Origin: an uncultured Gemmatimonadota bacterium
GTDB lineage: Bacteria; Latescibacterota; UBA2968; UBA8231
Direction of reading: 5' to 3'
Length of the DNA: 58,168 nt
Assembly: GCA_903893785.1 (NCBI GenBank)
Contig: CAITNQ010000073.1
Coordinates: 1 to 58,168 of the forward strand
Numbering within the stretch: the stretch's first letter is position 1; every line of letters begins with the position of its first letter. This document shows positions 1 to 9,369 of the stretch, in pieces. The position numbers and the translations under genes were made by a program. The notes below the pieces were generated by a model that saw only the letters and a list, made by a program, of their open reading frames with translations, searched no databases and was not told the origin of the DNA.

Positions 1-444
1 CAACGTGGCGTAGTCCATCACGCGATAGGCAATCGCGGTGCCGACGTAGTGCAGGTGGTCGTACACGTTGCCCTGGAAGACGCGGAACCTGTACCCTCCT
101 GTCCACGCCGGCGCGAGACAGACCATGGACACGGCGAGGACCACGCCGGTGGGCACTAACGCACAGCGCCACGACGGTGTGCCGTGGCGCCGGGCCGCGA
201 TCGCCATGGCCGCGGCCACCACCAGCCCCGCCGATGCCAGGGCCGCCACGGGCACCCAGCCGGCTACCCCCTGGACATAGCCGGCGCCGGTTGCCGCCGC
301 GAGCAGGCCGAATCCCAACGGCGGCGCCAGCGCCCAGCGCAGGCGAAAACCGCTGGTTGGCAGGAGGGCCGCGAAGGGCGCACCGATGGCTCCGCTGGCC
401 AGCGTGACCCAGGCCACGACAGCCGCGTCGTGCAGGTAGCTCAT
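1..444 (-). CDS. Multi-pass membrane protein, N-terminal part (runs off left edge)
   Basis: Only the first 148 codons lie in the window; the gene continues beyond base 1. The translation is strongly hydrophobic, with about four predicted membrane segments separated by short basic loops. It ends in FQGNVYDHLHYVGTAIAYR, the kind of extracytoplasmic segment following a transmembrane helix that is seen in polytopic polysaccharide enzymes (GT-C-like or polymerase-like proteins). I chose the ATG at 444. The frame is open further upstream, so a longer start is possible, and no clear Shine-Dalgarno sequence is visible. It is the last visible gene of the minus-strand polysaccharide cluster and follows a GT4 glycosyltransferase after about 240 bases. 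A role in polysaccharide assembly is inferred from context. Confidence 0.6.
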   Translation of the reverse strand, partial: MSYLHDAAVVAWVTLASGAIGAPFAALLPTSGFRLRWALAPPLGFGLLAAATGAGYVQGVAGWVPVAALASAGLVVAAAMAIAARRHGTPSWRCALVPTGVVLAVSMVCLAPAWTGGYRFRVFQGNVYDHLHYVGTAIAYRVMDYATL

Positions 445-682
445 GCCAGACCCGCGTTCGTGCCGCCCCGCGGTACCGGTCGGCGCGGGTGTCGCGGCCG
501 GCCGGGCCCGTTCGCCCAGGGCGCATCCGCGCGGCATGGACGGCCGGGCGGCGGGAACGCGGCCGGCCACCGCCTGCCCCCTGCCGCGGGCGGAAACCCG
601 CCAACCACCGCTGCAGCCTGGCTCGAACCCCGCCTGGGCCGCTCGGCCGCAGACGCAGGTGCAGCGCCGCGCACGGGCGGCG

Positions 683-1882
683 TCAGGACGGCCATCGACG
701 GGTCTCTCCTGCGGTCGGTGTCGGCTCGGTTGCCACGCCCATGGCGCGGGCGTAGACCCCTTCGAGACCAGGCACCACAGTCCGGTCCCAGTCAAACCCC
801 ATGGCGCTTTGCGCTGCCCGCGTGGCTGACGCCGCGTGAACGCGCGGGTCGTCCAGGAGCGAACGAACCGCGTCGCGCATAGCGGCCGCTGAGGTAACCA
901 GTGTCCCCGCCCGCCCGCCCGCCAGCACGACGCCGGCCGCGGAGCGGGGCGCGTCCGCGGCAACGACGGCCACCCCGGCGGCCATAGCCTCTGCCAGCAC
1001 CATGCCAAAACCCTCCTGCTGCGACGGTGACAGCAGAATGCCGGCCGTCTGGTACTGCTGTTCAAGGTCGTCGGCGTCGAGCCGGCCGTGGAAGGTCACG
1101 CGATGCGTCAGCCCCGCGTGCGCCGCCAGGCGCCGCAGGCGCCCAGCTTCGGGGCCTTCGCCCACAACAGAAAGGGTCAGTTGGGGGTACTTCGCGGCCA
1201 GGCCGGCCAGCACCTCGATGGCCCACTCGACCCGCTTGTGGGCCACCAGGCGGCCGACGCACAGCAAGCGGAACCGCCGCGCCGGGTCACTGCCCAGACC
1301 GATTCGTCGCGCCGACTCGACACCGCAGGGTACCAACGCCATGCGTTGGCGTAACCGCGGGTACAGATCCCGGGCCTGGGCCAGGGTCAGGTCTGAGATG
1401 GCCACATTGTGGACCGACAGACGGGCCACGACCATCTCCCACAGCGCGGCCGCGAGGCCAAGCGGGCCGCTGTAACGCCACCATCCCCGCCAGCCCCGGA
1501 CCTCGAACCAGGTGATCACCAGTGGCAGTGCCCGCCGCCGCCGGTGGCGCCAGGCGGCGATGCAGGAGAGATACGGGAAAGCGGCGCAGTCTATCAGATC
1601 GAAGGGTTCACGGCGCAGGAAACGGTCCACGTGCCAGGCGAAGTAGACCGGCTCGACCACGGATCGGCGGCCGCGGGCAGTGAACAACGGAATGGCCGCA
1701 CAGACCCCGAACAGGGTCACGCCCTGGCGGGTTATCCGCGCCGGACCATCCCAATACTGCATGGAGACCAGCCACACCTCGTGACCGCCCTGGACCAGGC
1801 GCCGAGCCAACTCCCAATATCGCCGTTCACCGCCGCCGATGTGTTCCGGGTACACGGCATCGTAGACCATGGCAATCTTCAC
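683..1882 (-). CDS. GT4-family glycosyltransferase
   Basis: The 399-residue protein has the two-Rossmann (GT-B) layout of family 4 glycosyltransferases. An N-terminal glycine-rich acceptor loop (HIGGGERR, about residues 14-21) is followed by the linker strand LLCVGRLVAHKR near 208 and the donor-site E-x7-E motif in EGFGMVLAEAMAAG near 290. These retaining cytosolic enzymes transfer a sugar from a nucleotide donor to a lipid-linked or growing glycan. The start is a GTG preceded by GGGAGGGT at good spacing. It lies 130 bases downstream of the epimerase gene in the same direction, so it is probably part of the same transcript. Donor and acceptor cannot be read from sequence. Confidence 0.92.
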   Translation of the reverse strand: MKIAMVYDAVYPEHIGGGERRYWELARRLVQGGHEVWLVSMQYWDGPARITRQGVTLFGVCAAIPLFTARGRRSVVEPVYFAWHVDRFLRREPFDLIDCAAFPYLSCIAAWRHRRRRALPLVITWFEVRGWRGWWRYSGPLGLAAALWEMVVARLSVHNVAISDLTLAQARDLYPRLRQRMALVPCGVESARRIGLGSDPARRFRLLCVGRLVAHKRVEWAIEVLAGLAAKYPQLTLSVVGEGPEAGRLRRLAAHAGLTHRVTFHGRLDADDLEQQYQTAGILLSPSQQEGFGMVLAEAMAAGVAVVAADAPRSAAGVVLAGGRAGTLVTSAAAMRDAVRSLLDDPRVHAASATRAAQSAMGFDWDRTVVPGLEGVYARAMGVATEPTPTAGETRRWPS

Positions 1883-2014
1883 CGCCGTCTACCCTCCCGA
1901 CAGCTGCTTCCCCGCCCCCTTGGACAAGCGATCCCAGAGCGCCGAGGCCGGCGGCAGGGCTGGGTGGGTGAAGCCGCCGACGCGATCACCGTGGCTGCGG
2001 GCGCCGGTGCCCGA

Positions 2015-2968
2015 CTAGCCGGAGGCAGCCGCACAGGCCCGTTCCCACATGCGGGCCACACCCTGGCGGAGGTCAACGGCGGGACGCCACCCGGTCGCAG
2101 CGGCGAAGCGTCGCCAGTCGAGCACATTGTAGGGAACATCGAAACCACGGGGCGCCGCGTGGCGAACACGAGGTTGCCGGCCGCTGACTGCCGCCAGCAG
2201 CCGTAGCAGGTCCAGCAGCGACACCGCGAGACCGGAACCGACGTTAAAGACGCCACACGCCCCGCGGGACTGCACCGCCGCCACCGAGGCAGCCGCGACA
2301 TCGCTTTCGTGTACGTAGTCACGGACGGTCTGCCCGTCACCCCAGATGGCGATCTCCTGGTCCAGCAGCAGCCGGTGCATGAACACGGCCACAGCCCCCT
2401 GCACCCGATCCCACGGCTGGCTGCTGCCGTAAGGGTTGGCGAGCCGCAGAATGGCGTAGTTCACGCCGTAGTTGGCGCCATACAGCTGGATGTACTTCTC
2501 GGCCATCAGCTTGGTGACGCCGTAGGCACAGATCGGGTCAGTCGGATGGGTCTCGTCGATGGGTTGCCGCGACGACGCCAGACCGTACACGGTACCCCCC
2601 GACGAGGCGTAAATCAGCCGCTGGCCACCGGCCTGTCGCAACCGCTCCAGCAGGTGCACCAGAGGCACGACATTAGTGCCCAGGTCGTAACTCACATCGG
2701 CCATCGAGGTCTGTGGGACGGTGGTGCCTGCGAAGTGCAGGATGGTGCCGAAGCCGTCGATGGCCGGCGCGACATCGCTGGCGTTCATCAGGTCGCCGCG
2801 CACGAGCTCGACCCGGGACAGCGCGGCCGCCAGGCGTTTCTCGCTGACGCCCTCGCGGTCGAAGACGCGCACGCGGTACCCCGCGGCAACCAGCTGGATG
2901 GCGGCCAATGACCCGAGGAAGCCGCAACCGCCGAGCACACAGCACGCCCGTTCGTCAACCGTCTTCAC
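2015..2968 (-). CDS. NAD-dependent sugar-nucleotide epimerase/dehydratase (extended SDR)
   Basis: The N-terminal Rossmann motif is GGCGFLG. The catalytic Tyr-x3-Lys is in CAYGVTK, with the preceding serine in IYASSGGTVYG, and the C-terminal half is a typical nucleotide-sugar binding region (RDYVHESDVA). This is the layout of UDP-glucose 4-epimerase-like enzymes. The 317-residue length is normal for the family. I start it at the GTG at 2968, which has GAGGA a few bases upstream, rather than at a longer frame lacking a ribosome site. This start overlaps the end of the preceding glycosyltransferase by 14 bases, indicating translational coupling. It probably supplies a sugar nucleotide for this polysaccharide cluster. 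Epimerase versus dehydratase activity is not resolved. Confidence 0.88.
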   Translation of the reverse strand: MKTVDERACCVLGGCGFLGSLAAIQLVAAGYRVRVFDREGVSEKRLAAALSRVELVRGDLMNASDVAPAIDGFGTILHFAGTTVPQTSMADVSYDLGTNVVPLVHLLERLRQAGGQRLIYASSGGTVYGLASSRQPIDETHPTDPICAYGVTKLMAEKYIQLYGANYGVNYAILRLANPYGSSQPWDRVQGAVAVFMHRLLLDQEIAIWGDGQTVRDYVHESDVAAASVAAVQSRGACGVFNVGSGLAVSLLDLLRLLAAVSGRQPRVRHAAPRGFDVPYNVLDWRRFAAATGWRPAVDLRQGVARMWERACAAASG

Positions 2969-3896
2969 GCTCGTCCTCGCGGCCCAGAACGCGGCGGACG
3001 ACAAACCGCGGTGACTGGTTGGTGTTGAACAGCATGCGGCCGACATACTCGCCGAGGAGACCGAGGAAGAGCAGTTGGACGCCGCCCATCACTAGCACTG
3101 TAACCATCAGTGAAGCCCATCCCGCGACGGGCAGACCATGGACTACCCGTTCATAGACCACCACCCCCGCCCACAGCAGCCCCAACAGGGCGCAGGCCAC
3201 ACCGACCATGGAGGCCATCTGGAGGGGACGGATGGAGAAACCCACCAGCAGGTTCATGCCGTGACGCACCAGTCGCCCCAGGTTGTATTGCGACCGGTGG
3301 TCGGAGCGGTCGTTGCGGACCTCGACGGCGCCTACGTGAGCGGTCGTCCAGCTGATCAACCCGTCGAGGTACACGAACCGCGTTTGGTAACCGAGCAGCT
3401 GCAGCACCACCCACCGATCGAGGGCGCGGAAGCTGCTGAAGGTCCCTCCCACGGCCGTGGGAAACACCCGGCGGCCCCACCACTTGGTCAACTCCGAGGT
3501 AACGTTGCGGAACCACCCGTGGGCCCGACGCGCCGGCAGGCCATAGACGACGTCGTAGCCCGATCGCAGCGCCGCCACCAGGCGCGGCAGTTCCTCGGGC
3601 GGATTCTGCAGGTCCTGATCCATGGTCACCACAAGGCGCCCGCGCGAGGCGGCCATACCCGCCAGGGTGGCGTTGTGTTGGCCGAAATTGCGGCTGAGAA
3701 TAACCCCGACCACGCGCGGGTCGGCCGCGCACAGCCCTGCGATTGCCTGGTCGCTGCCGTCCGTGCTGCCATCGTCGGCCAGGACGATCTCGAACGTGCC
3801 GATGGCCTCACAGACCCGCACGAGCCTGGCACACAGGGACGCCAGCATGGCGGCGCCGTTGTACACCGGGATGACTACAGACAGGTCAACTAGCAT
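2955..3896 (-). CDS. GT2 polyprenyl-phosphate glycosyltransferase (GtrB/ArnC/DPM-like) with two C-terminal TM helices
   Basis: The 313-residue protein has a GT-A domain with LSVVIPVYNG at the start, the nucleotide-binding ADDGSTDGS near residue 40, and the metal-binding TMDQDLQNPPEE near 92. The latter is typical of dolichol- or undecaprenyl-phosphate sugar synthases. Two hydrophobic hairpins follow (about 230-252 and 262-285), with the family-typical GLLGEYVGR between membrane and tail. Such enzymes load a sugar onto undecaprenyl phosphate at the cytoplasmic face for later use outside. The internal ATG at 3896 places the start just before the conserved first strand. It lies 91 bases downstream of the large membrane protein gene, which may be the partner GT-C transferase using the lipid-linked sugar; that pairing is inference. 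Confidence 0.9.
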   Translation of the reverse strand: MLVDLSVVIPVYNGAAMLASLCARLVRVCEAIGTFEIVLADDGSTDGSDQAIAGLCAADPRVVGVILSRNFGQHNATLAGMAASRGRLVVTMDQDLQNPPEELPRLVAALRSGYDVVYGLPARRAHGWFRNVTSELTKWWGRRVFPTAVGGTFSSFRALDRWVVLQLLGYQTRFVYLDGLISWTTAHVGAVEVRNDRSDHRSQYNLGRLVRHGMNLLVGFSIRPLQMASMVGVACALLGLLWAGVVVYERVVHGLPVAGWASLMVTVLVMGGVQLLFLGLLGEYVGRMLFNTNQSPRFVVRRVLGREDEREDG

Positions 3897-3987
3897 ATTG
3901 AGCGCTCTCACTCGATGCCAGAATGGCGCCTGATAGCCGGGGCGCAAGGCCCGATTGCGGCTCCGGCGGTGCGGCGGGGCCGGGCCG

Positions 3988-5871
3988 TCAGTGGGGCGGC
4001 AGCGACGATGCTCCAGGGGCCACGAAGGTGCCAACGCCCCGGCGGTCATCCAGGGCGCGGTACGCAAGGCTGCGCCACCCGGCCCGGAGGAAGGCCTGAC
4101 GCAGGCTGTCGGCGGCGACGAGGCCCGGGTTCAAGTCGATCAGGTACGGGTCGACGAGAGCACCGTCAACCCCCGAGTCAGCCAGAGCCTGGACCAGGGC
4201 AGCCGGGCTGCTCCGGGCGGCGGCGGGCAGGGAGCGTATGATCAGCAGCTCGGGCGCGCCCGCGCCGGGGCCGCTGGCTGCCTGCGTGAACGGGCTGAAG
4301 AGGTAACTGGCCAGCTCCGTCCCATAGGCATCGAGCCCCACCTTGCGGCACTGCCCGTAGAGGGCCGCCGCATGGGGCTGCGTGCTATCGTAGAGAACCC
4401 CCAGGGGACTCAGGCGCGAGACCAGAGGCAGCGCCTGGTAGGACGGACACAGCAGCAGGAAGGCGGCCAGCGCCAGACTCCAGACGGGCGCGCCGTGCAG
4501 CCAACGCGGCCGGCCCGCAGCGCCGTCCACGCACACCAGTAGAGCCCAGACTAACAGCACGGCCGGCCCCAGCAGGTATGACGGACGCGGACGCTGCGTC
4601 AGCACGATGGCCGCGGATTGCAGCCCCAGCCCAACCCCGAGCGGTGCGACCCGAGCGAGCAGTTGACGGGCCCGCAGGTGACCGTCGCCGCGACCGCGCC
4701 GCACACGCCAGGCCGCCGCGAGCCCCAGGCACAGGAGGCCGCCCAGCGCCAGGTGCGGCCACCTGCCGTGGGGGACCGAGGGCTGGTAATCGGGCTCAGG
4801 GCCCGTGGCCCGGGCGTTGAACAGCAGTAACTCAAGCCCCGCCGGTAGCAGCGACAGGTTCCAGACGAAGTGCTCGCCAACGGCCGCGGGATTGGCGCGC
4901 ATCATTTCAGCCAGCGACGGCAGGGGCTGGCCGAAAACACGGGTCATCACCTGCCCGCAGTTCGACCAGGGGTCCAGCTCGGTCCCGGGGTGCCGTTGGA
5001 GGTAGGCGAAGGCGTAGACCTGGCACATGTTGTGCCGGTGCTTGCCGGCCGCCAACGCCCGCAACATCGCTGTATCGTACGCCGAGGTCAGGGCCAGGGC
5101 GCCGCTCAGGCAGGCGACGAGCAGCAGTACCACACCATACGCCCGCCAGGGAAACAGGACGACGACCGACGGCCATCGCCGCTGTTGCCAGGCCCGCAGC
5201 ACGCCCCAGAAGGCCAGGGCGCCCAGGACCACGAGGTATTCGTTGCGGACAAATAGAGCGGCCGCCAGGGCGAGGCCCAGCATCGCCGGTTGGCGCCACC
5301 GGTCGGGGCACGAAATGCTGAGCCACGCCAGGCCCAGGGCCGGCAAGGCGCCGAAGAGATGCACCTCATACAGGGTGTCGTAGTGGATGGGGAGGGCCAC
5401 CCACCACAGTGTCAGAACCCAGGCCCACAATCGCGGCAGCGTACGCCAAGCCAGCAGGGCCACCATGGCCGTGGTCAGCGCGATCAAACCAAGGCGGTGG
5501 GCCAGCGTGGCAGTGCCGGCATGGGTGAACGCGGCGCAGAAGGCGCCATAGTAACCGGTGTAAAGCGGCGACCACACTAAGTCGCCCTGGTGCCTTGAGG
5601 CCCAGCGGACCGCACTGCCGAAGTAGTAGGCCGTATCGCCGGGGGTGAGCGCGCGGTGCCAGATCCCCCACAGAGGCTTGAGGGCCACCAGCGGCAGCAG
5701 CCACGCCGGCCCGATGGCGCCGGCCCGCTCGCAGACCCGGACGAACCCCTGCCAAGCCATCCGCGCGGTCTGCGCGTGCCACGCCGCCCTGCCGGGAAAC
5801 ACAGGCACCGTCACCCCCCCAGACTCGCGACCCGCCACGACGGCCGGCCGCCACCCGCGGTTTCGTGCCAC
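3988..5871 (-). CDS. Large polytopic membrane protein, possibly a GT-C type glycosyltransferase
   Basis: About 627 residues with roughly ten or more hydrophobic segments, and a soluble loop after the first helix containing GDTAYYFGSAVRWASRHQGD. The acidic residue there, in the first extracytoplasmic loop, is where GT-C transferases keep their catalytic aspartate. The C-terminal ~150 residues are soluble. No confident family assignment is possible from reading alone. The start is unsure: a GTG at 5871 is used here, but an ATG at 5760 also precedes the first membrane helix, and neither has a clear Shine-Dalgarno sequence. Location between two GT2 genes in the cluster, next to a polyprenyl-phosphate GT2, suggests sugar transfer at the periplasmic face. 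Confidence 0.65.
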   Translation of the reverse strand: MARNRGWRPAVVAGRESGGVTVPVFPGRAAWHAQTARMAWQGFVRVCERAGAIGPAWLLPLVALKPLWGIWHRALTPGDTAYYFGSAVRWASRHQGDLVWSPLYTGYYGAFCAAFTHAGTATLAHRLGLIALTTAMVALLAWRTLPRLWAWVLTLWWVALPIHYDTLYEVHLFGALPALGLAWLSISCPDRWRQPAMLGLALAAALFVRNEYLVVLGALAFWGVLRAWQQRRWPSVVVLFPWRAYGVVLLLVACLSGALALTSAYDTAMLRALAAGKHRHNMCQVYAFAYLQRHPGTELDPWSNCGQVMTRVFGQPLPSLAEMMRANPAAVGEHFVWNLSLLPAGLELLLFNARATGPEPDYQPSVPHGRWPHLALGGLLCLGLAAAWRVRRGRGDGHLRARQLLARVAPLGVGLGLQSAAIVLTQRPRPSYLLGPAVLLVWALLVCVDGAAGRPRWLHGAPVWSLALAAFLLLCPSYQALPLVSRLSPLGVLYDSTQPHAAALYGQCRKVGLDAYGTELASYLFSPFTQAASGPGAGAPELLIIRSLPAAARSSPAALVQALADSGVDGALVDPYLIDLNPGLVAADSLRQAFLRAGWRSLAYRALDDRRGVGTFVAPGASSLPPH

Positions 5872-6015
5872 TGACCGGCCGGCGCGCGAGCGGCCGTCAG
5901 CGGCCAGTCTCGGCTCCGGCCCATTGCCCGGGCGACATGGCCCGTTCGCGCCTTACCTCAGGCCGCCCGCAGCCCGCGGATCAGGCTACCGCCCCGTGCG
6001 TGGCAACGGCGCCAT

Positions 6016-6807
6016 TCACGAGCGCTGCGCGTACAACATGGACCGCACCCAGACGGCCCACGGCCACCACAGCCACCAGCGCAGCGGCACGCTGCCGCGG
6101 TGCCGGCGCACCACACCGAACGCCTCCAGGTAGTGCTGGCGGCGCCGTGTCAGCGTCTTGGTCCCAGGGTGTACCCGGTTCTCGCCCACATCCCGGCGCA
6201 GGTAACTGAGGCGGCCGAAACGGCGGTACAGGCGCCACCATAGGTCGTAGTCGAAGGCCATCTCCAAATCCTCGGCCACCCCGCCCACGGCTTCCCAGGC
6301 GGCGCGGCGCACCAGCGTGCCCGGCTGAGAGATGATGCACCGATTGGCCAGCCAGAACTCGCTGAAGGGCTGCACCCAGACACGCGATCGGCGCTTCAGG
6401 TCCGGACCCACGTTCCACACGCGGCCATAGGCACCCGGGGCGTCCGGTTCGGCCGCCAGAACCGCCGCCAGGGCGCCCAGGGATCCGGGCAGCAGCCGGT
6501 CGTCGCTGTTGAGCCAGGTCACCAACGGCGCCGAACCCCAACTGATCGCCTCGTTGATGGCCGCCGCCTGCCCCCGATCGGGTTGGCTGCGCCAACCCGA
6601 GAGCCGCGGGGCCCAGGACTCGATTACCGCCAACGTTCCGTCCTCCGACCCCGCATCGGCGACGAAAACCTCAACCGACGCCCCAGCGGCGAACACCGAC
6701 GCAAGGGCATCGCCCAGAAAGTGGCCATGGGCCGCGGAAGGGACCGCTACGGTGACCATGGGCGGGCCCTGCGCCACGGAGTGGGATTGCGTCAGCGGCC
6801 CCGTCAA
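6016..6807 (-). CDS. GT2-family glycosyltransferase
   Basis: The 263-residue GT-A protein has VTVAVPSAAHGHFLGDAL at the first strand, DAGSEDGT in place of the usual DDGS, a QAAAINEA helix and WLNSDD as the metal-binding motif, followed by AFDYDLWWRLY. It closely resembles the GT2 domain encoded at 12641-13969 (same QA-AIN, LNSDD and D-L-W/L patterns), so the two are probably paralogues adding similar residues. The start ATG overlaps the stop of the phosphotransferase gene as ATGA, so the two are translationally coupled. It is followed by about 145 bases before the next gene. It is cytosolic or membrane-associated; donor unknown. Confidence 0.88.
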   Translation of the reverse strand: MTGPLTQSHSVAQGPPMVTVAVPSAAHGHFLGDALASVFAAGASVEVFVADAGSEDGTLAVIESWAPRLSGWRSQPDRGQAAAINEAISWGSAPLVTWLNSDDRLLPGSLGALAAVLAAEPDAPGAYGRVWNVGPDLKRRSRVWVQPFSEFWLANRCIISQPGTLVRRAAWEAVGGVAEDLEMAFDYDLWWRLYRRFGRLSYLRRDVGENRVHPGTKTLTRRRQHYLEAFGVVRRHRGSVPLRWWLWWPWAVWVRSMLYAQRS

Positions 6808-8234
6808 TACGCGCCTCTGCCGCTCAGGGCGATAGGCAGGGTCTGCAGCAGGATGCGCAGGTCCAGGAGAACGGACCAGTTTTCCATATAGTAAACGTCG
6901 AGCTTGACCATGTCATCGAGCGACAGGGTGCGGCGCCCGCTGATCTGCGTCAGGCCCGTCATCCCCGGCAGTACGTCCAGCCGCCGGCGCTGCCAGTCCT
7001 GGTAACAGGCCACTTCATCCGGCACGTGCGGCCGGGGCCCCACCAAGCTCATGTCGCCCAACAGGACATTGACCAGTTGCGGCAGTTCATCCAGCGACAG
7101 GCCGCGCATGAATCGGCCCACTCGCGTCACGCGAGGATCGTCGGGCCAGCGCAGCAAAGGGTCGTTGCCGGGGCCCCGCCACTGACGCACCTCGTCAAGC
7201 CGCTGTTCGGCGTCGGTGACCATGGAGCGGAATTTGAGCATGCGGAAGATGCGGCCGTCCTTCCCCACTCGCTCCTGGCGGAACAGCACAGCGCCGCCGT
7301 CAGTGCACCGAATGGCGACGGCCAGCAGTAGGCACACCGGGGCGGCAAGCAGCAACAGAACTGACGCCAGGAACAGGTCGAAAACCCGTTTGGCATAGCG
7401 GTTGCGCCGTTGGGCCAGACCGTCCTCCAGCGCCAGCAGCGGAAAACCCGCCACCTCCTGCACGCCCACGGGGGCCAGCAGCAGGCTGGGGATATCAGGC
7501 AGGGAGCGGAATTCCACGCCGGCACGGCCGCACACTTTGAGGAGTCTGGCCATCTCGGCCGGCCGACAGTGCTCGGGCACGGCCACGACCTCGCCCACCC
7601 GTTCCCGCACCAGAATGGCCTCCAGATCGGCGGTCGATCCCAGCACGCAGCATCCCGCTGTCTCCGGTGTTGGCCCGTCTCGCTCCAAGACGAAGCCGAT
7701 CACCCGGCACCCGGTCAGCCAGCGTTGCCCCACTGCCTGGGCAAAGCGCTGGCTGAGCGGGTTGAGCCCGTAAATCAGCACCCGGGTGACACCCGGTCCC
7801 CCATGGGCAGCCAGGTGAGCGCCGGCGAGCCAAACCCAGCGCCAAGCCAGCAGGAGAGCCACGGACAACAGCCAGGAGAAACCGATCACCAGACGCGAGT
7901 AGCTCTCCTGTTCGACGCCCGAAATACCGCCCCGGGTCAGGAAGCCGATGGCCGCCACCAGCCCGATGGCCAGCACCGAGCCGCGCAAAATGGAGGCCAC
8001 GGTGTCCCACTCTAGCGCTACTCGGCGCTTGCGGTACACGCCCGTGCCGTGCAAGGCCACCACGGTGACCACCCCCACGACCAGGGCGAAACGCAGGTAG
8101 TTGGCGAAGTCCGGTTCCACGCGGTAAGGAAGCCCTGGAAGGTTGAACCGCAGCCAGTAGGCGGCCAGGAAGGCTCCGGCCCCAGCCAGCATGTCCGCCG
8201 CCATGGCGATGGAGATTAGCACCAGGTAGCCCAT
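6804..8234 (-). CDS. Polyprenyl-phosphate sugar-1-phosphate transferase (initiating enzyme, WbaP/EpsE type)
   Basis: From the ATG at 8234 the protein has 476 residues. It has four N-terminal membrane helices, a Rossmann-like central domain ([15 protein letters not shown]), and a bacterial sugar transferase domain beginning at [18 protein letters not shown]. That domain contains [22 protein letters not shown], the catalytic-region motif [23 protein letters not shown], and GLTQISGR. These enzymes transfer a hexose-1-phosphate to undecaprenyl phosphate, the first committed step of capsule, exopolysaccharide or O-antigen repeat synthesis. The start codon lies one base after the stop of the preceding GT4 gene, with GGGGTGAT close upstream, so I rejected the longer upstream frame. 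It marks the cluster as a lipid-linked repeat pathway. Confidence 0.95.
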   Translation of the reverse strand: MGYLVLISIAMAADMLAGAGAFLAAYWLRFNLPGLPYRVEPDFANYLRFALVVGVVTVVALHGTGVYRKRRVALEWDTVASILRGSVLAIGLVAAIGFLTRGGISGVEQESYSRLVIGFSWLLSVALLLAWRWVWLAGAHLAAHGGPGVTRVLIYGLNPLSQRFAQAVGQRWLTGCRVIGFVLERDGPTPETAGCCVLGSTADLEAILVRERVGEVVAVPEHCRPAEMARLLKVCGRAGVEFRSLPDIPSLLLAPVGVQEVAGFPLLALEDGLAQRRNRYAKRVFDLFLASVLLLLAAPVCLLLAVAIRCTDGGAVLFRQERVGKDGRIFRMLKFRSMVTDAEQRLDEVRQWRGPGNDPLLRWPDDPRVTRVGRFMRGLSLDELPQLVNVLLGDMSLVGPRPHVPDEVACYQDWQRRRLDVLPGMTGLTQISGRRTLSLDDMVKLDVYYMENWSVLLDLRILLQTLPIALSGRGAY

Positions 8235-8235
8235 A

Positions 8236-9369
8236 TCACCCCGGTGGCACGGCGACGGAATGCACGGCGGCGTACACCCCCAAGGTGGCCTCGACCACGG
8301 CCTGCGGACTGAAGAACGCGTGGGCCCGTTGCCGGCCTCGTCGCCCCAGCGCCGCGGCCAGGCCGCCATCGCCCGCGATTCTGCCGATGGCACGCGCCAG
8401 CGCTCCTGCATCGCCGGGCGGCACCACGTAGCCGGTCTCGCCATCGGAATTCACATGGCTGGTCCCGGTGCCCAAGTCAGTTGACACCACCGGAGCGCCA
8501 CACGCCATGGCCTCGGCCAGGACGATGCCGAATGATTCCAGGCGGCTGGTCGAGGGGAGAACAAAGCACATGCAGGCGTGATACAGGGGGTACAACTCGT
8601 CGTCGTCCAGTCGCCCCATGAAACGAACCCGGTCCGCGTGGCCGGCAGCCGCAGCAAGGGCCCGGTAATGCGGTTCCTGCGGGCCGCGTCCCACGATCAG
8701 CAACTGAATATCGGCCGGCAGCTCAGCCAGGGCCCGGATGAGGAACTCTACCCCTTTGTAGTGCACCAGGCGCCCGGCGAAAAGCACGAACCGGCCATGG
8801 GTGCGGCGGCAGGTCTCAACCTGACCCGGGCTGACCCGGTCCAGACGGGCCAGGTCCACGGGATAGGGGATCAGGGCGCAACGCCCGCGCAGGGGCCGCA
8901 ACACCTCGGACGAATCCAGGTAATGCGGGTTCGATACCAGCACCCGCGCCGAGCGTCGCAGCAACAGCCGGGTGAACGGCAGGTACGCAGGACGCAGCCA
9001 ACGGTCGGCACCGATGTCGCTGTGGTACGACACGACGGTACGCCGTCGGTGGCCGAGCAGAAGGTGCGCCGCCTCGACCCACGGGTTGGGGTAGTTAAGG
9101 TGCACCAGATCGCAGTCCGTCGTCAGACGCCGAACCACGCCGGGAAGGTTGGCGGAGCAGGGGGCGCTACCCCAGTTCAGGTGGCGTGTCAGCCGGCACA
9201 CGCGGACCCCGTCAGCCCACTCCCAACTGCCCGGTCGTCCGCCTTCAGCAAAGGCCACGACCACCACCTGGACCCCGCGCGCCACCAGGCCGGTACAGAG
9301 GAGTTGGCCGTAACGCTCGATCCCCCCCTCCGCCGGGGGGTAATACTTGGTCAGGAACAGGACCTTCAT
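8236..9369 (-). CDS. GT4-family glycosyltransferase
   Basis: The 377-residue GT-B enzyme opens with MKVLFLTKYYPPAEGGIERY, the standard glycine-rich opening of family 4, and carries VLFAGRLVHYKGVEFLI near 200 and ESFGIVLAEAMACGAPVV as the donor-phosphate E-x7-E motif. It is probably a retaining transferase using a nucleotide sugar in the cytosol. Its ATG overlaps the stop of the O-antigen ligase gene by four bases (ATGA), and its own stop almost touches the next start, so three genes here are tightly coupled. Sugar specificity is not readable. Confidence 0.93.
   Translation of the reverse strand: MKVLFLTKYYPPAEGGIERYGQLLCTGLVARGVQVVVVAFAEGGRPGSWEWADGVRVCRLTRHLNWGSAPCSANLPGVVRRLTTDCDLVHLNYPNPWVEAAHLLLGHRRRTVVSYHSDIGADRWLRPAYLPFTRLLLRRSARVLVSNPHYLDSSEVLRPLRGRCALIPYPVDLARLDRVSPGQVETCRRTHGRFVLFAGRLVHYKGVEFLIRALAELPADIQLLIVGRGPQEPHYRALAAAAGHADRVRFMGRLDDDELYPLYHACMCFVLPSTSRLESFGIVLAEAMACGAPVVSTDLGTGTSHVNSDGETGYVVPPGDAGALARAIGRIAGDGGLAAALGRRGRQRAHAFFSPQAVVEATLGVYAAVHSVAVPPG

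Noticed and set aside
441..695. Minus-strand 84-codon open frame overlapping both neighbours, with ATGA overlap to the membrane protein start
   Set aside because: The product is a Pro/Arg/Gly/Ala-rich string without any motif, and open frames of this size are expected by chance at this GC content. The overlap alone is not enough.
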